Source: Leptolyngbya sp. SIO1E4 (GTDB lineage: Bacteria > Cyanobacteriota > Cyanobacteriia > Phormidesmidales > Phormidesmidaceae). Taken from it: a stretch of DNA of 64,000 bases. The stretch lies in NCBI GenBank assembly GCA_010672825.2, contig JAAHFU020000001.1, positions 248,001 through 312,000 of the forward strand, in the 5' to 3' direction. This document shows, piece after piece, positions 54,249-63,692 of this stretch (position 1 is its first letter; each line of letters begins with the position of its first letter). The notes below the pieces were generated by a model that made no database searches, was not told the origin of the DNA, and was given only the letters and a program-made list of their open reading frames with translations. Position numbers and translations under genes: made by a program.

Positions 54249-54752
54249 AACAAAATTACAGGGGGTAAAGAACTTAGAAAGCCAAATATGCTTTTAACTA
54301 GTATTCTCAAATTTCAGAGAATCTAAACAAAATTGACTGGATTTTTTCAACCTGCTTTCTGCGGCTTAAAGGCCAAACTTCAGCCGTGCACAAACAGCGC
54401 ACAATCGAAGAATAGCGCTCTTCTTGAACCTACCTGAGACGGTAGCACAGGGTAATAGAGAGATTTGTGTAGATTTGAAGGATTTATGTAGATTTATTCA
54501 GTTGCCAATATCAAGCCAAATTTTCGCCCGCGATCATCACAACCAGTTCACATGCATTTGAGAAAACTTCAAACTACTGCATGTCGCATAAATTTACCGT
54601 AAGCTGAGGCAGACTTCCCACTGAGCAAAATCAAAGACTCACTATACTCGAGCTATATAATTCGGGCTAATTCGGGCTATATAACTATACCTATACTTAG
54701 ACTATAGTTCAGTCTATTTTACTTGCTGTTTGAATAGCAAATTATTAATGTG
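54249..54752. promoter_or_regulatory. AT-rich divergent promoter region between glycosyltransferases
   Basis: 504 bp between two divergent glycosyltransferase genes. A 10-bp unit aattcgggct is repeated in tandem at 54659-54678, flanked by tatat/atata, and several ctatact/agtctat words follow. This is a likely regulatory or promoter zone for both units. No gene was recognised. Confidence 0.4.
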
Positions 54753-55673
54753 ATGACCTCGAAGCCGTCTCTCTCTATCGTGACGCCTACTCGTGGCAAT
54801 TTCTCAGCCTATTGGCTAGAGCAACTGCTAAACGTAGAAGGGGATGTACAGTTTGTGTTGGTGTATCCTCCCGGGGTGCCCCCAAAGCAAATTGCCGATG
54901 ATCGCGTTAAAGCCATCGTCAGCCCCTACAAGGGAGAGATGATGCAGCGTTTCGTAGCCCTCCTCAATGCGGATGGCCAATATGTCCTAGCGCTGGACGA
55001 TGACGACTTCATCCATCCCCATGTAGTCACGGCTGTAACTGACTATTTTCAGAAATATCCAGAGAGCGTTGTTCTTCGCCTTTTAACCGAAAAGATTGAT
55101 CATGAGAATCTTGAGGCTATCAAACGCCCTTGGGATCCGATGCCCCAGGTAGATCAGATACCAGAGGGCAAAAATGCTCAAACCGATTTGAGGAAGGTGC
55201 CGATCGCGCCGCTCAATATTCCTTTCGACAAGCGTTATTTAATTTGGCCGTTCATAAAACGCCGAGATGATAAGGCATCCCACATCGAGAATTTTAATAC
55301 CAAGGTTTGGCAGAATGACTATGTGCAGAAGGCGCTACCAGAAATCTCAAAGGCTACTAAATTATGGGGTGTTCTCACCTGGATTCCCAACTCTGCTTTT
55401 GATCGGCTAATGGGGCTTTTTGTGCAGGCTCAATCATTTCAGGCAGGGCAAACCGTAGGGCATTGGATGCCAGAACCAGGGCAAGTGCGATTTATTTCGC
55501 AAGATCCAGCATTAAAGCCCCCTCGTTATCACTTTCTGTCAGATTTTCTTTTAGTTAAACACTTTCCTCAATATGGCTATTTTTGGAATCTATTTTTTAA
55601 CAAGTCTTCTTACCTGCCAAGGATAGTCGCTAAATCTTTGCGCTGGAAGTTCCAGCACAAGACCTATCGATAG
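54753..55673 (+). CDS. GT2-type glycosyltransferase, opposite strand
   Basis: A 306-residue GT-A-like protein: 'LSIVTPTRGNFSAYWLEQLL', the D-x-D region 'GQYVLALDDDDFIHPHVVTA', then a long lysine-rich region and hydrophobic C-terminus ('YGYFWNLFFNKSSYLPRIV'). It lacks the clear catalytic E-D motif of the neighbouring GT2. It faces away from the GT2/GT4/GT4 run, so it is separately transcribed. The ATG at 54753 follows a GTG at 54750. It probably belongs to the same polysaccharide locus. Confidence 0.78.
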   Translation: MTSKPSLSIVTPTRGNFSAYWLEQLLNVEGDVQFVLVYPPGVPPKQIADDRVKAIVSPYKGEMMQRFVALLNADGQYVLALDDDDFIHPHVVTAVTDYFQKYPESVVLRLLTEKIDHENLEAIKRPWDPMPQVDQIPEGKNAQTDLRKVPIAPLNIPFDKRYLIWPFIKRRDDKASHIENFNTKVWQNDYVQKALPEISKATKLWGVLTWIPNSAFDRLMGLFVQAQSFQAGQTVGHWMPEPGQVRFISQDPALKPPRYHFLSDFLLVKHFPQYGYFWNLFFNKSSYLPRIVAKSLRWKFQHKTYR

Positions 55674-56251
55674 TGGCTAAAAGAGATACGATATCTTGTT
55701 TATATAAGGCAAAAGGATGTAGCTTGCTTCTGCGTAGCAGTAGGCAGTAGGCAGTAGGATAAATAGAAACGCTTGATTAGAGACCAGTTGAGTTATCTGG
55801 ACTGTCCTAACACAAATGCGGACTGCCCTATAAGTAATACTAGTTCTTGTTTCTAAAGCGACAGATCAGATCCCTCCAACCTGCTCTTGGCAAGCTATTG
55901 CTTATACATAAGTCCTGGTCTGATCCAGAATCGTACTGGGAACCCCCTCTAACTCCCCCTTACTCAAGGGGAGAACGGGATTTCCCTCCTTGAGAAGGAG
56001 GGATTAAGGGAGGTGATGCAGCATTGAAGTCCATCCATTTGAGATGTATATAAGTGCAGCTCTTGCCAAGGAGAGGTGCCGCAGGCGATGGGGTGGCGAT
56101 ATGTAGCGCTGCTTTAGAGAATTTGATCTCTGCCTTCTGCCTTTTGCCTTCTGCCTTCTGCCTTTTACTACATCCCTAAGATGTCATTCCGGATGTCTTT
56201 CAGACAGGCTACGCCCACGCGGAGCAACACCGCAACGGGAATTCATTGGGG
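55674..56251. repeat. Repeat-rich gap downstream of the GT2 gene
   Basis: 578 bp. A trimer-like gtaggca/gcagtag array lies at 55738-55762. Two inverted elements built on ctaactccccc and aagggg follow at about 55945-56015 (ctcaaggggag and ctccttgagaaggag). A ccttctgcc heptamer array is at 56127-56168, and a ggctacgcccacgcggagc sequence is near 56206. These are common classes of intergenic cyanobacterial repeats. No gene was recognised. Confidence 0.65.
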
Positions 56252-57916
56252 TTACTTAAACTCAGCTGCCGCTTGAGATTTCTTAAGCTGCCGCAGCTCT
56301 TTCTTCGACAGCTTACGCTTGGTGTCTCCTTCTAAACTTTGTTTCAAGCGCTCTTGGCGATCGATATCAGGTAATTTGAGCACAATCCCCGCTGCTAACC
56401 AGTAATAAACATTCACTGGATCTACGTCTAGCGGATAATAGTAGGGGTTGTAGCTAATAAACAGCACAAAAACCCACATTGAGGCAGCATAGCCCCGCAG
56501 GTTCGGGTCTTTAATAGATCGATAGGCTCGAAATGTAGAGACCGTCAAAATAGTGAATAGCGTTAGAAGCATGATCAGACCAAATGGCCCAACCTCGTAT
56601 AGAACTTTGGAATGGTAAGTTTCCACGAGTTGCGTTCGGCCAAAAATTCGAGCAGAGTTTGTTGCCCGGCCTAACCCTCTACCGAGAAATCCTCTCTGCT
56701 GGCGCTGCGCCCAATTTAACTGCTGCACAATAAACTCATGGGGAGGAGAGGCTTCCCACCGATCTTGAAAACTGGCGATACGCTCATTCACGATCGCCGG
56801 GTCACGGGCTACGAGAAAGCTCAGAATCAGAAATAGCCCAATGCCCACCGGGATAAACCGTTTCAGGTTAAAAATTTGGCCAGTTAAAACTAGAAGAACG
56901 ATCGCAGAAGTCGGCACCAGCGCTAGGGCAATGCGCTGTCCAGAAAGAACGGCCATCATCATGACCACGGCCATTGAGACCAACCCTAGAGCGCGCCAAA
57001 TGAATGAGCGATCGCTAAAGGCTGTGCCAAAGGCAAAGAATGCGCTAGAAATCAAAAACCAACCCCACTGCCAGGGGGCGACGAAGGTACCTGGTAGGCG
57101 TATCTGCCCCACCTGCGGCGCATAAAGCAGGGATCCGCCAACAAAACACCTCGACTCTAACGACGCTTTAAAGAGCTCCTCCCCGGTGCCTTGGGTACCT
57201 GGACAAATGCCCGTTCTCAGCATGAAATATTGAATGAATCCAAGCGCACAGCAGACGATAATCAATATCACCTGGATCCGCAGGAGAAAATACAGGTCTT
57301 CCTTAGTGCGAATTAAATAATAGATACAGGTAATCAGTAATGAGTAGCCCAGAAGCGCCTTCAATCCTAAAAGACCGACCAAGATAGGGGTTTCGTTGAC
57401 GGCTGAAAGCTGCTGAGAGCCATTGACTAGCAGCAGAACCGCCATCAAAAAGGTGAATAATATCAAGAGGGGAATCTTGATCACCTGAGGAATAATCAGG
57501 GCTTGCTTGTACTTGCGACAAAATAAGACGACGCCAAACAAGGCTGGGAAGAAGATTGCGTCCTTGGCCAACTGTAGGATGGCATTGCCCCCTAAGCCAT
57601 AGGTGACCGTACCGCTAATAGGCAGATAAATAATGAAGCCATAAATGGCATAGCGAGGATATTTGAAGGATAGGATCAGACACGCGATCGCCAAACCAGC
57701 TCCGACGCCTAGCGTCAGGCCTGATGTCAGGCCCACCAGCAGCCCTACAAACGCGGACACCGCTACGACTGTAACCGTGAACTGAATAATGCTTTGACGA
57801 ACTTGAGCTTGCTCACGCTGCAGCTTACGCTGCTCTTTGCGAGATAGCACCTTTGGAGCGGTGCCAATCGATTGCTGGGCTTGCGCTTCTTTCCTTTTTA
57901 CTTTTGTCTTCGGCAT
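56252..57916 (-). CDS. O-antigen ligase/polymerase-like membrane protein, HpsL-like
   Basis: A 554-residue polytopic protein. A basic N-terminal region ('KTKVKRKEAQAQQ', 'LSRKEQRKLQREQAQV') precedes about ten to twelve hydrophobic helices; a lysine-rich tail ends it. 'LPGTFVAPWQWGWFLISSAF' and 'RGFLGRGLGRATNSARIFG', then 'ETYHSKVLYEVGPFGLIMLL', match the O-antigen ligase/Wzy superfamily periplasmic loop. The basic start plus neighbouring GT genes match HpsL of the hormogonium polysaccharide locus. It probably polymerises or transfers exported polysaccharide. Confidence 0.8.
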   Translation of the reverse strand: MPKTKVKRKEAQAQQSIGTAPKVLSRKEQRKLQREQAQVRQSIIQFTVTVVAVSAFVGLLVGLTSGLTLGVGAGLAIACLILSFKYPRYAIYGFIIYLPISGTVTYGLGGNAILQLAKDAIFFPALFGVVLFCRKYKQALIIPQVIKIPLLILFTFLMAVLLLVNGSQQLSAVNETPILVGLLGLKALLGYSLLITCIYYLIRTKEDLYFLLRIQVILIIVCCALGFIQYFMLRTGICPGTQGTGEELFKASLESRCFVGGSLLYAPQVGQIRLPGTFVAPWQWGWFLISSAFFAFGTAFSDRSFIWRALGLVSMAVVMMMAVLSGQRIALALVPTSAIVLLVLTGQIFNLKRFIPVGIGLFLILSFLVARDPAIVNERIASFQDRWEASPPHEFIVQQLNWAQRQQRGFLGRGLGRATNSARIFGRTQLVETYHSKVLYEVGPFGLIMLLTLFTILTVSTFRAYRSIKDPNLRGYAASMWVFVLFISYNPYYYPLDVDPVNVYYWLAAGIVLKLPDIDRQERLKQSLEGDTKRKLSKKELRQLKKSQAAAEFK

Positions 57917-58039
57917 AAAGACCTACAAATACTCGCAATCCAATACAGCCTACCCAAGAAATGACGACGACTGGCGACGTAGTTCCTAGAAAACTCGCAA
58001 TCTTTACAGGATCTTTGTCAATTGATTGCGGGTAAACCC

Positions 58040-59434
58040 TTACCGCTCTAGGCAGTTGGGAATTCCCTCACAGCCATCGGGAATAGTGGCACGAGTTCTC
58101 TCGCCGCCCCAGCGACAGCAATATTGCCGCTGTTCTTCTGACATGCGTTTAGTCCCTGAGAGGTCGGCGCCTTCTATAACTGCCCCTGTATATTCCCCAG
58201 TCGTGAAGTTTGGGGGTTCGGTACGGCTCCGAGGAGACGCAGTTTCGGGAGTCCCGTAGAAGAAACGAGCCCCCATCAGATCAGTCTCTGATAATTGTGC
58301 GTAATAAAGAATGGTGCGGCTAAAATTTGCGCGGACGAGGTCGCAGCGGCCGAGATTTGCCCGAATCAGATTGACATCACTTAAATCTGTCCAGCGCAGA
58401 TCGCTGCTGGACAGATCCGCATTTGCTAACATCGCTCCCAAGCTGATTACCCTCAGCCCGGCTTGGCGATCTTCGGCGTAGCCACCACTGCCATCTAAAA
58501 TCGGTCGCCCTAGATGGCGATCGCGCTGCAGCGGTGTCAACAGTTTGGAGCGCGACAAAAATCGGATAACTTTAGCCTTACCGGGTGCATCAATACTGCT
58601 CAAAATAGCGGCGGTGCGGGCCTCGGCAATGATGCGTTCTTGGGGCCAATCTTCTAACAGCCCTTCGTCATCTAGCACCAGTTCTGAAATGCCCTGAAAG
58701 TAAGCGTCAATTGTTTGTTGTTGCGTAATGCGATTTTGCTGAACGGTGAGATCCCGCGAAATCACATATTGTCGCCACGCCACATACAGGGCCAACATAG
58801 CCACAAAGATTTGCCCAATAGCCCCTAAAAAATCGCCGAGGGCACCGACAACCTCCCACCGCACTGTGCGGCCCCAGGCTTGGATCAGACGATTCACCCC
58901 GGTCGCCTGCATCAGCCCCAAGACGCTGATGAAAAATGCTGGTAGGGCAATCAAGAGCGATCTCTGCTGGGGTGAGAGTTCTGCCAGCAGCCCTTGAACC
59001 GAAGGCCATATTAACCCCCACGCCAGAACACAACTTAGCAGTGCCCCAATTAACGTGAGCCAGGCAAGATTAAAGCTGAGGCCGAGCCCTAGTAGCAGGA
59101 GCCCGACCAAAATCACCACAATTGCTGGTGGACTCTTTCTAGCAATCGGGCCAGGCGCAGCATCAGCCGATTGGTCAAGTAAAGGATCGGCAGCCTCGTC
59201 TGCCGCAACCCCTTGCCCATTGTGGGTGTCAGCCGAGGGGGTAGGGGGCCCAGTCAGCGGCGAAACGGCTGTAGAGGGGGCCGGGTTTGTTCCAGATTTT
59301 TCGAACCGCGCCGTTTTATCTCCATGAGTACCTGCTGACACTGCATCGCCCTCCTCAGGGGTGAGCGGTTCAACGTCAGAGGCACTGCTGGAATGCAGAG
59401 CTTTCTTATTGCTAGGCTCTGAGCCAGAATTCAT
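58040..59434 (-). CDS. Pentapeptide-repeat membrane protein
   Basis: A 464-residue protein. Residues 1-100 are a disordered Ser/Thr/Pro-rich stretch. Four hydrophobic segments follow (about 104-235: 'IVVILVGLLLLGLGLSFNLA', 'LIGALLSCVLAWGLIW', 'LIALPAFFISVLGLMQATG', 'GDFLGAIGQIFVAMLALYVA'). A helical region leads to pentapeptide repeats near residues 335-385 ('LANADLSSSDLRWTDLSDVN', 'LIRANLGRCDLVRANFSRTI') and again 'GADLSGT'. Such proteins occur often in cyanobacteria; a partner-binding role is likely but unproven. Confidence 0.82.
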   Translation of the reverse strand: MNSGSEPSNKKALHSSSASDVEPLTPEEGDAVSAGTHGDKTARFEKSGTNPAPSTAVSPLTGPPTPSADTHNGQGVAADEAADPLLDQSADAAPGPIARKSPPAIVVILVGLLLLGLGLSFNLAWLTLIGALLSCVLAWGLIWPSVQGLLAELSPQQRSLLIALPAFFISVLGLMQATGVNRLIQAWGRTVRWEVVGALGDFLGAIGQIFVAMLALYVAWRQYVISRDLTVQQNRITQQQTIDAYFQGISELVLDDEGLLEDWPQERIIAEARTAAILSSIDAPGKAKVIRFLSRSKLLTPLQRDRHLGRPILDGSGGYAEDRQAGLRVISLGAMLANADLSSSDLRWTDLSDVNLIRANLGRCDLVRANFSRTILYYAQLSETDLMGARFFYGTPETASPRSRTEPPNFTTGEYTGAVIEGADLSGTKRMSEEQRQYCCRWGGERTRATIPDGCEGIPNCLER

Positions 59435-59553
59435 GGGGGATAGTCCTTATCCAAGACCAGATTTCTCGCTCAATGTAGCTTGTTCTGCCAGGGCTGCACA
59501 ATTTTTACCGGTAGGATTGAGACGAAACCAGACATGTTGCCAATAACCAGGAG

Positions 59554-60441
59554 ATGCGACCGGTGCGATCGCTTTTGATCACAGGGGTAAGTGGGTTTTT
59601 AGGATGGCACGCCTGCCGTCTCCTGGCACCAGAATGGCAGGTTCATGGCACGTATCATCAGCATCCCATTGCCCTAGATCAGGCTGTAATGTATTCCCTC
59701 GATTTGACTGATGACGATGCTGTTCAGGCTAGTTGGGATGCGATCAAACCCAGCGCAGTTCTCCATACCGCTGCCATCTCGAAGGTCAATCAATGTCAGC
59801 AAGATCCTGAGGGTAGCTTTTTGGTCAATGTGACAGGGGCTGTGAAGTTAGCAGAACGGTGTGCCGCTGCTGGCATTCCGTTTCTGTTTATGTCAACAGA
59901 TTTGGTATTTGAGGGTACCCAAGCACCCTATACAGAAACGGATCGTCCCAACCCGGTCAACCATTACGGTCAGCAGAAAGCGATCGCAGAAGCTCAAATT
60001 CTAGCAGCCTATCCCCAAGGGACAATTTGCCGCCTGCCGCTGATGTATGGCGCTGCCACACCGACAGCCCGTTGTTTTGTGCAGGGCTTTTTGCAGGCAA
60101 TCGCTGCGGGTCAAACACTCACTCTCTTCACCGATGAGATTAGAACCCCCGCTGAAGTTACAGATGTCGTGCAGGGATTAAGGCTGGTTTTAGATCAGGG
60201 CATCACCGGCATTATTCATTTAGGCGGCCCCCAGCGCCTCAACCGCTATGAATTTGGGCTGATGATGGCGCAGGCCTTTAAGCTTCCGGCCGCTGCCTTC
60301 CAGCCTGGTTTGCAATCATCTGTCCCCTTGTCTGCTCCTCGGCCTCAGGATGTCTCTCTGAATAGCCAGCGGGCGTTTTCCTTAGGGTATGCCCCGCGCC
60401 CGGCGGCAGCGGCCCTGGGGGCGATCGCAGCAGAGAGATGA
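59554..60441 (+). CDS. RmlD-like NAD(P)-dependent sugar reductase/epimerase
   Basis: A 295-residue extended SDR. Cofactor loop 'LLITGVSGFLGWHACRLL', 'VLHTAAISKVNQCQQDPEGS', active-site 'FLFMSTDLVFEGTQAPYTE' and Y-x-x-x-K in 'NHYGQQKAIAEAQI' are visible. The RmlD type reduces dTDP-4-dehydrorhamnose, but related reductases act on other sugars. It stands next to the polysaccharide genes and could supply a deoxysugar. Repeat copy B starts 12 bp after its stop. Confidence 0.85.
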   Translation: MRPVRSLLITGVSGFLGWHACRLLAPEWQVHGTYHQHPIALDQAVMYSLDLTDDDAVQASWDAIKPSAVLHTAAISKVNQCQQDPEGSFLVNVTGAVKLAERCAAAGIPFLFMSTDLVFEGTQAPYTETDRPNPVNHYGQQKAIAEAQILAAYPQGTICRLPLMYGAATPTARCFVQGFLQAIAAGQTLTLFTDEIRTPAEVTDVVQGLRLVLDQGITGIIHLGGPQRLNRYEFGLMMAQAFKLPAAAFQPGLQSSVPLSAPRPQDVSLNSQRAFSLGYAPRPAAAALGAIAAER

Positions 60442-60452
60442 ACGGTAGCCAC

Positions 60453-60548
60453 TAAAGCGGTATGCAGGCTGGTCAAGCACACCCTAGACCCCAAACCCTA
60501 GACCCGGTCTTGACCCAGCTATCCTGGACTCAACTGAACCAGGCTATA
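60453..60548 (+). repeat. 96-bp dispersed repeat, copy B
   Basis: Full-length copy with taaagcggtatgcaggctgg at the left, cacaccctagaccccaaacc in the core and accaggctata at the right. It lies 12 bp after the RmlD-like gene and overlaps the stop of a small opposite-strand frame. Confidence 0.88.
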
Positions 60549-60687
60549 AAGCAGCAACCCCAGCATTAAACACATCAAGAAGCCGCATTATCAACGAATC
60601 ACCGGTCTCTTTGGCTACTTTGAGGAAGCCAACCGGCTCCATAAAAATGTCCAGATAGATGTCTAGAGGATTGATGTTTCCACGCAA
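60544..60687 (-). pseudogene. Possible small ORF or gene remnant
   Basis: Reading leftwards from a TTG at 60687 gives 47 residues with ordinary composition (RGNINPLDIYLDIFMEPVGF, 'LKVAKETGDSLIMRLLDVFN', 'AGVAAL'), ending at a TAG formed by the tip of repeat copy B. No ATG start or ribosome site is visible, and the family was not recognised. It may be the cut-off 3' piece of a longer gene. Confidence 0.25.
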
Positions 60688-60729
60688 TCACAGACATACA
60701 GTCAAGTTTGCATAAACTTGGAGAAACGG

Positions 60730-62631
60730 ATGTTTAATTGGGAAGGATTACGCGCTGAGTCTGCCGCTTCAAATTCACCGCTCACAGCATTACTCCAGGC
60801 ATTTTACGCGGATCAAAGATCAACCCTAGAGAGCAATCACACCCTCAGCGGGCTCTCTTCTCTCAGTTCCCGCAGTGGCAACAGCGCTTCAGGCCCCACC
60901 TATGGGACAGAGGATTGGGACTTCCTAACAGGCAGTGACCAAAAAGACCAGCTGTACGGACGGGGGGGGAGCGACTTTTTATCTGGGGCAGCTGGAGATG
61001 ACACGCTCTTTGGGAATCAGGACAGCGATTTGCTCTGGGGCGGAAACGGTCACGACTTCCTCAATGGGGGTGAGGCGGCAGACGGGCTCATCGGGGCTGC
61101 GGGTGACGATACCTTGATTGGCGGATCCGGCGACGATTGGCTTTGGGGCGGGCGTGGACAAGACACTCTGAAAGGGGGGTCTGGGGAGGATGTGCTGTGG
61201 GGGGAAGCAGGCCAGGATCGATTGGATGGCGGCACGGGTCAAGACATCCTCAACGGGGGACGCGGCAGCGATATCCTAATTGACTCGGATGGCGGCGATA
61301 CCCTCACAGGGGGGCAAGGAACAGACGAATTTTGGCTTGGCGATGGAAACCTTGGCGCAACGCTGATCACCGACTTCCAGATTGGGCGCGATCGCCTCAA
61401 ATTTTTACAGATGGGCCTGACCTTTGATGACCTGACCCGAATCGATAGCGAAGCCGGTGCTGTGATTAAGTTTCGAGACACCGAATTAGCGGTGTTAGCA
61501 GGGGTTAGGGCTTATCAACTGACAGACGAGAACTTTATCTGGGGCAAGACAGAAGCGGCAAGTGGTTTGCAGGCTGCCATCAATACAGTCTTGGCAGCAA
61601 CAGACCTGCCTGGAGCGACGGTGTCTGTAACAGCCCCTGATGGCACTTTCTGGAGAGGTGCAGGCGGGGTCTCAGATCTGTCTCAAGACACACAGATGCA
61701 AGTGGCTGACCGCTTCCAGATTGGCAGTATCACCAAACCGATGGTGGCCACGGTTGTCTTACAGCTCATGCAAGAAGGTCGATTAACCCTGGAAGATACC
61801 CTGACAGACTGGCTGCCGACATCCATTACCGACAACTTAGCGAATAGCGATCGCATTAATATCCGCCAACTGCTCAACCACACCAGTGGAATTGCAGATT
61901 TTGCCAACCCGCTGCAACAAGCACTCTTTGCTGACAATTCCTTGGGATTAGAGCCTCGAACCAATGCCGAAATTTTGACTCGATATGTGTATGAGCAGCC
62001 CCCCTTCTCACCGCCAGGGGAAACTCATTACTACAGCAATACAAACTATCTCTTGTTGGGAGAAATCATTGAAACGGCAACCGATTCAACGCTTGCTGAC
62101 CTACTCCAGGCCCGTATTTTTGAACCACTCGGCATGAAAAATAGCGTCTTCTCACCCCAAGCGCCAGTACCTGGCGGCTATACCCGTGGCTACTTGGATG
62201 CTGAAAGCAATGGCATGCCAAGCCTTGACGTGAGTGCCCTCAACCCAGCCTTTGACGGAGACGGTGGCCACGCCGGGGTCGTCTCAACAGCCGAGGAGGT
62301 AGCCCGCTTTGCTCAAGGGCTGTTTACAGGAGAATTATTAGCGCCTGAAACCCTCAAGCAAATGACAACGGATTTGGTTCCAAGCGATGACGACACGTTT
62401 TATGGATTAGGCATCAATTGGACGCCCCAGGGCTATACGGCTCTCTTTCACGGTGGTAGCTGGCTGGGTTGGTCTAGCCAGATGGTTTATTTCCCTGAGC
62501 AAAACACAACCGTGTCAATCATGACAAATATGCAGAGCCGTCTCGAGCCACGGCCAAGTAATCAAATGTTTGAGGCGATCGCCTCAAGTCTGATAGATAA
62601 CTTTCAAGACGATTTTGTAGACGCTTCCTGA
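60730..62631 (+). CDS. RTX-repeat protein fused to a class C beta-lactamase-like serine hydrolase
   Basis: A 633-residue protein. Residues about 60-190 hold tandem glycine/aspartate nonapeptides of the RTX type ('GRGGSDFLSGAAGDDTLFGN', 'GGSGDDWLWGGRGQDTLKGG') with an RTX-like closing strand 'LITDFQIGRDRLKF'. From about residue 285 a serine hydrolase of the beta-lactamase/PBP-like superfamily begins: S-x-x-K in 'FQIGSITKPMVATV', Y-x-N in 'HYYSNTNYLLLGEI', and 'FHGGSWLGWSS' near the end. There is no N-terminal signal, consistent with type I secretion. The usual order has RTX at the C-terminus; here it is N-terminal. The ATG at 60730 follows GGAG. Confidence 0.9.
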   Translation: MFNWEGLRAESAASNSPLTALLQAFYADQRSTLESNHTLSGLSSLSSRSGNSASGPTYGTEDWDFLTGSDQKDQLYGRGGSDFLSGAAGDDTLFGNQDSDLLWGGNGHDFLNGGEAADGLIGAAGDDTLIGGSGDDWLWGGRGQDTLKGGSGEDVLWGEAGQDRLDGGTGQDILNGGRGSDILIDSDGGDTLTGGQGTDEFWLGDGNLGATLITDFQIGRDRLKFLQMGLTFDDLTRIDSEAGAVIKFRDTELAVLAGVRAYQLTDENFIWGKTEAASGLQAAINTVLAATDLPGATVSVTAPDGTFWRGAGGVSDLSQDTQMQVADRFQIGSITKPMVATVVLQLMQEGRLTLEDTLTDWLPTSITDNLANSDRINIRQLLNHTSGIADFANPLQQALFADNSLGLEPRTNAEILTRYVYEQPPFSPPGETHYYSNTNYLLLGEIIETATDSTLADLLQARIFEPLGMKNSVFSPQAPVPGGYTRGYLDAESNGMPSLDVSALNPAFDGDGGHAGVVSTAEEVARFAQGLFTGELLAPETLKQMTTDLVPSDDDTFYGLGINWTPQGYTALFHGGSWLGWSSQMVYFPEQNTTVSIMTNMQSRLEPRPSNQMFEAIASSLIDNFQDDFVDAS

Positions 62632-63066
62632 GGCGACCTTCTGAATGGGCTGTTTGGTCATCAACGCACATCCTTTCTTAAAGAATCGAGGTGCTTCAAG
62701 CTGCCGAGCATGAGGTCATCGAGGCCTCTCATTGGATGGTTCAATTTTCCAGCCACCCTCAAGAGATAATTTGACAGAGTTGGGGCTCCTGGGGGTGGCG
62801 TTTGATCACACCCTCCGCCGTTACCTTCTGCCCCTGCTTTTTGCCTCTGCCTTTTTTGCTCTCTGCCCTTCACTACAGCAGGTTAAAACCTCCATAACCC
62901 TGTGTTAACAGCATCATAGGCGCAGTTACCTATGCTGGTAATAGAGAAATAAAAAAAAGATTAAGTCTCTTGAGGCTCAATAGAATCTGTGCTGCCCATA
63001 TCTGTGGGTCGGCGGTAACCCTGCATCTGCGAGTGCTACTGGATTATTGCCATCTCAATATGACCA
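62632..63066. repeat. Gap with pyrimidine-rich repeat array
   Basis: 435 bp. At about 62812-62875 a degenerate array of ccttctgccc/tttttgcctc/ctctgcc units resembles the arrays at 8683 and 56127. No gene or clear terminator of the RTX-hydrolase gene was recognised; ataaaaaaaaga occurs near 62950. Confidence 0.5.
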
Positions 63067-63624
63067 ATGCCGAAATTTATTGTGTATGCTTGCCCGGTTG
63101 GTGAACTAGCGCACCAGTTAGCGATGTATTTTGAAAAAAGTCGGCGGATGTGTGGCCACAATAGTGCCCACGACTATATGCCTCACTGCACCCTCACAGG
63201 CTTTTTTGAAGATAAGGTGAGTGCGGCCCCTGCTTATACTCAAAAGCTAGCACGGTCCTATAAACGGTTGAAGCGATCGCAACCTCATCCAGCCATTGAA
63301 ATTAAAGGGCTTGCTTTTCGACCTGACTGGCAAGGCTTAGAGCTGGCTTCCGATTGGCTAAAAAAGGTCATGGTTGACTTTGCCTGCACCGCCACCTCCC
63401 CAACCCGAACCTCCCCTTTACGGTTGAAAGAATGGCTGCACCTAAGTCTGGCGTATGACTTTCAGCCCGATCAAGCAGAAACCCTAGAAATTCTGGCCCA
63501 AGAGCTGGTTGATCCAACCGCTCTTGTAGGGTGGGAACTCCGCTTTTATCAACAAAATCCTGGCAATCACTGGATTTGCCATCAGCGGTTGAAGCTAGAG
63601 AGCGCCGAGCCAAAATCTGACTAG
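63067..63624 (+). CDS. 2H phosphoesterase-superfamily protein
   Basis: A 185-residue protein with the two histidine motifs of 2H phosphoesterases/ligases: 'HDYMPHCTLTGFFED' (H-x-T) and 'KEWLHLSLAYDFQ' (H-x-S). The first half ('FIVYACPVGELAHQLAMYFE', 'KSRRMCGHNSAHDYMPH') recalls the 2H domain of eukaryotic UBASH3/TULA proteins, read by eye. Members act on 2',3'-cyclic phosphates or RNA ends. The substrate here is unknown. Next to carA by position only. Confidence 0.78.
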   Translation: MPKFIVYACPVGELAHQLAMYFEKSRRMCGHNSAHDYMPHCTLTGFFEDKVSAAPAYTQKLARSYKRLKRSQPHPAIEIKGLAFRPDWQGLELASDWLKKVMVDFACTATSPTRTSPLRLKEWLHLSLAYDFQPDQAETLEILAQELVDPTALVGWELRFYQQNPGNHWICHQRLKLESAEPKSD

Positions 63625-63644
63625 TGCCCGGTAAAGAGAGGAGG

Positions 63645-63692
63645 AACACCCTAGACCCCAACCCCCAAACCCTAGCCCCTATCTAGACCCAG
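63645..63692 (+). repeat. 96-bp dispersed repeat, copy F (partial, rearranged)
   Basis: Contains aacaccctagaccccaaccc, an aaaccctagcccct segment and tctagacccag, the element's core, without either end. The carA stop codon lies inside it. Confidence 0.7.
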
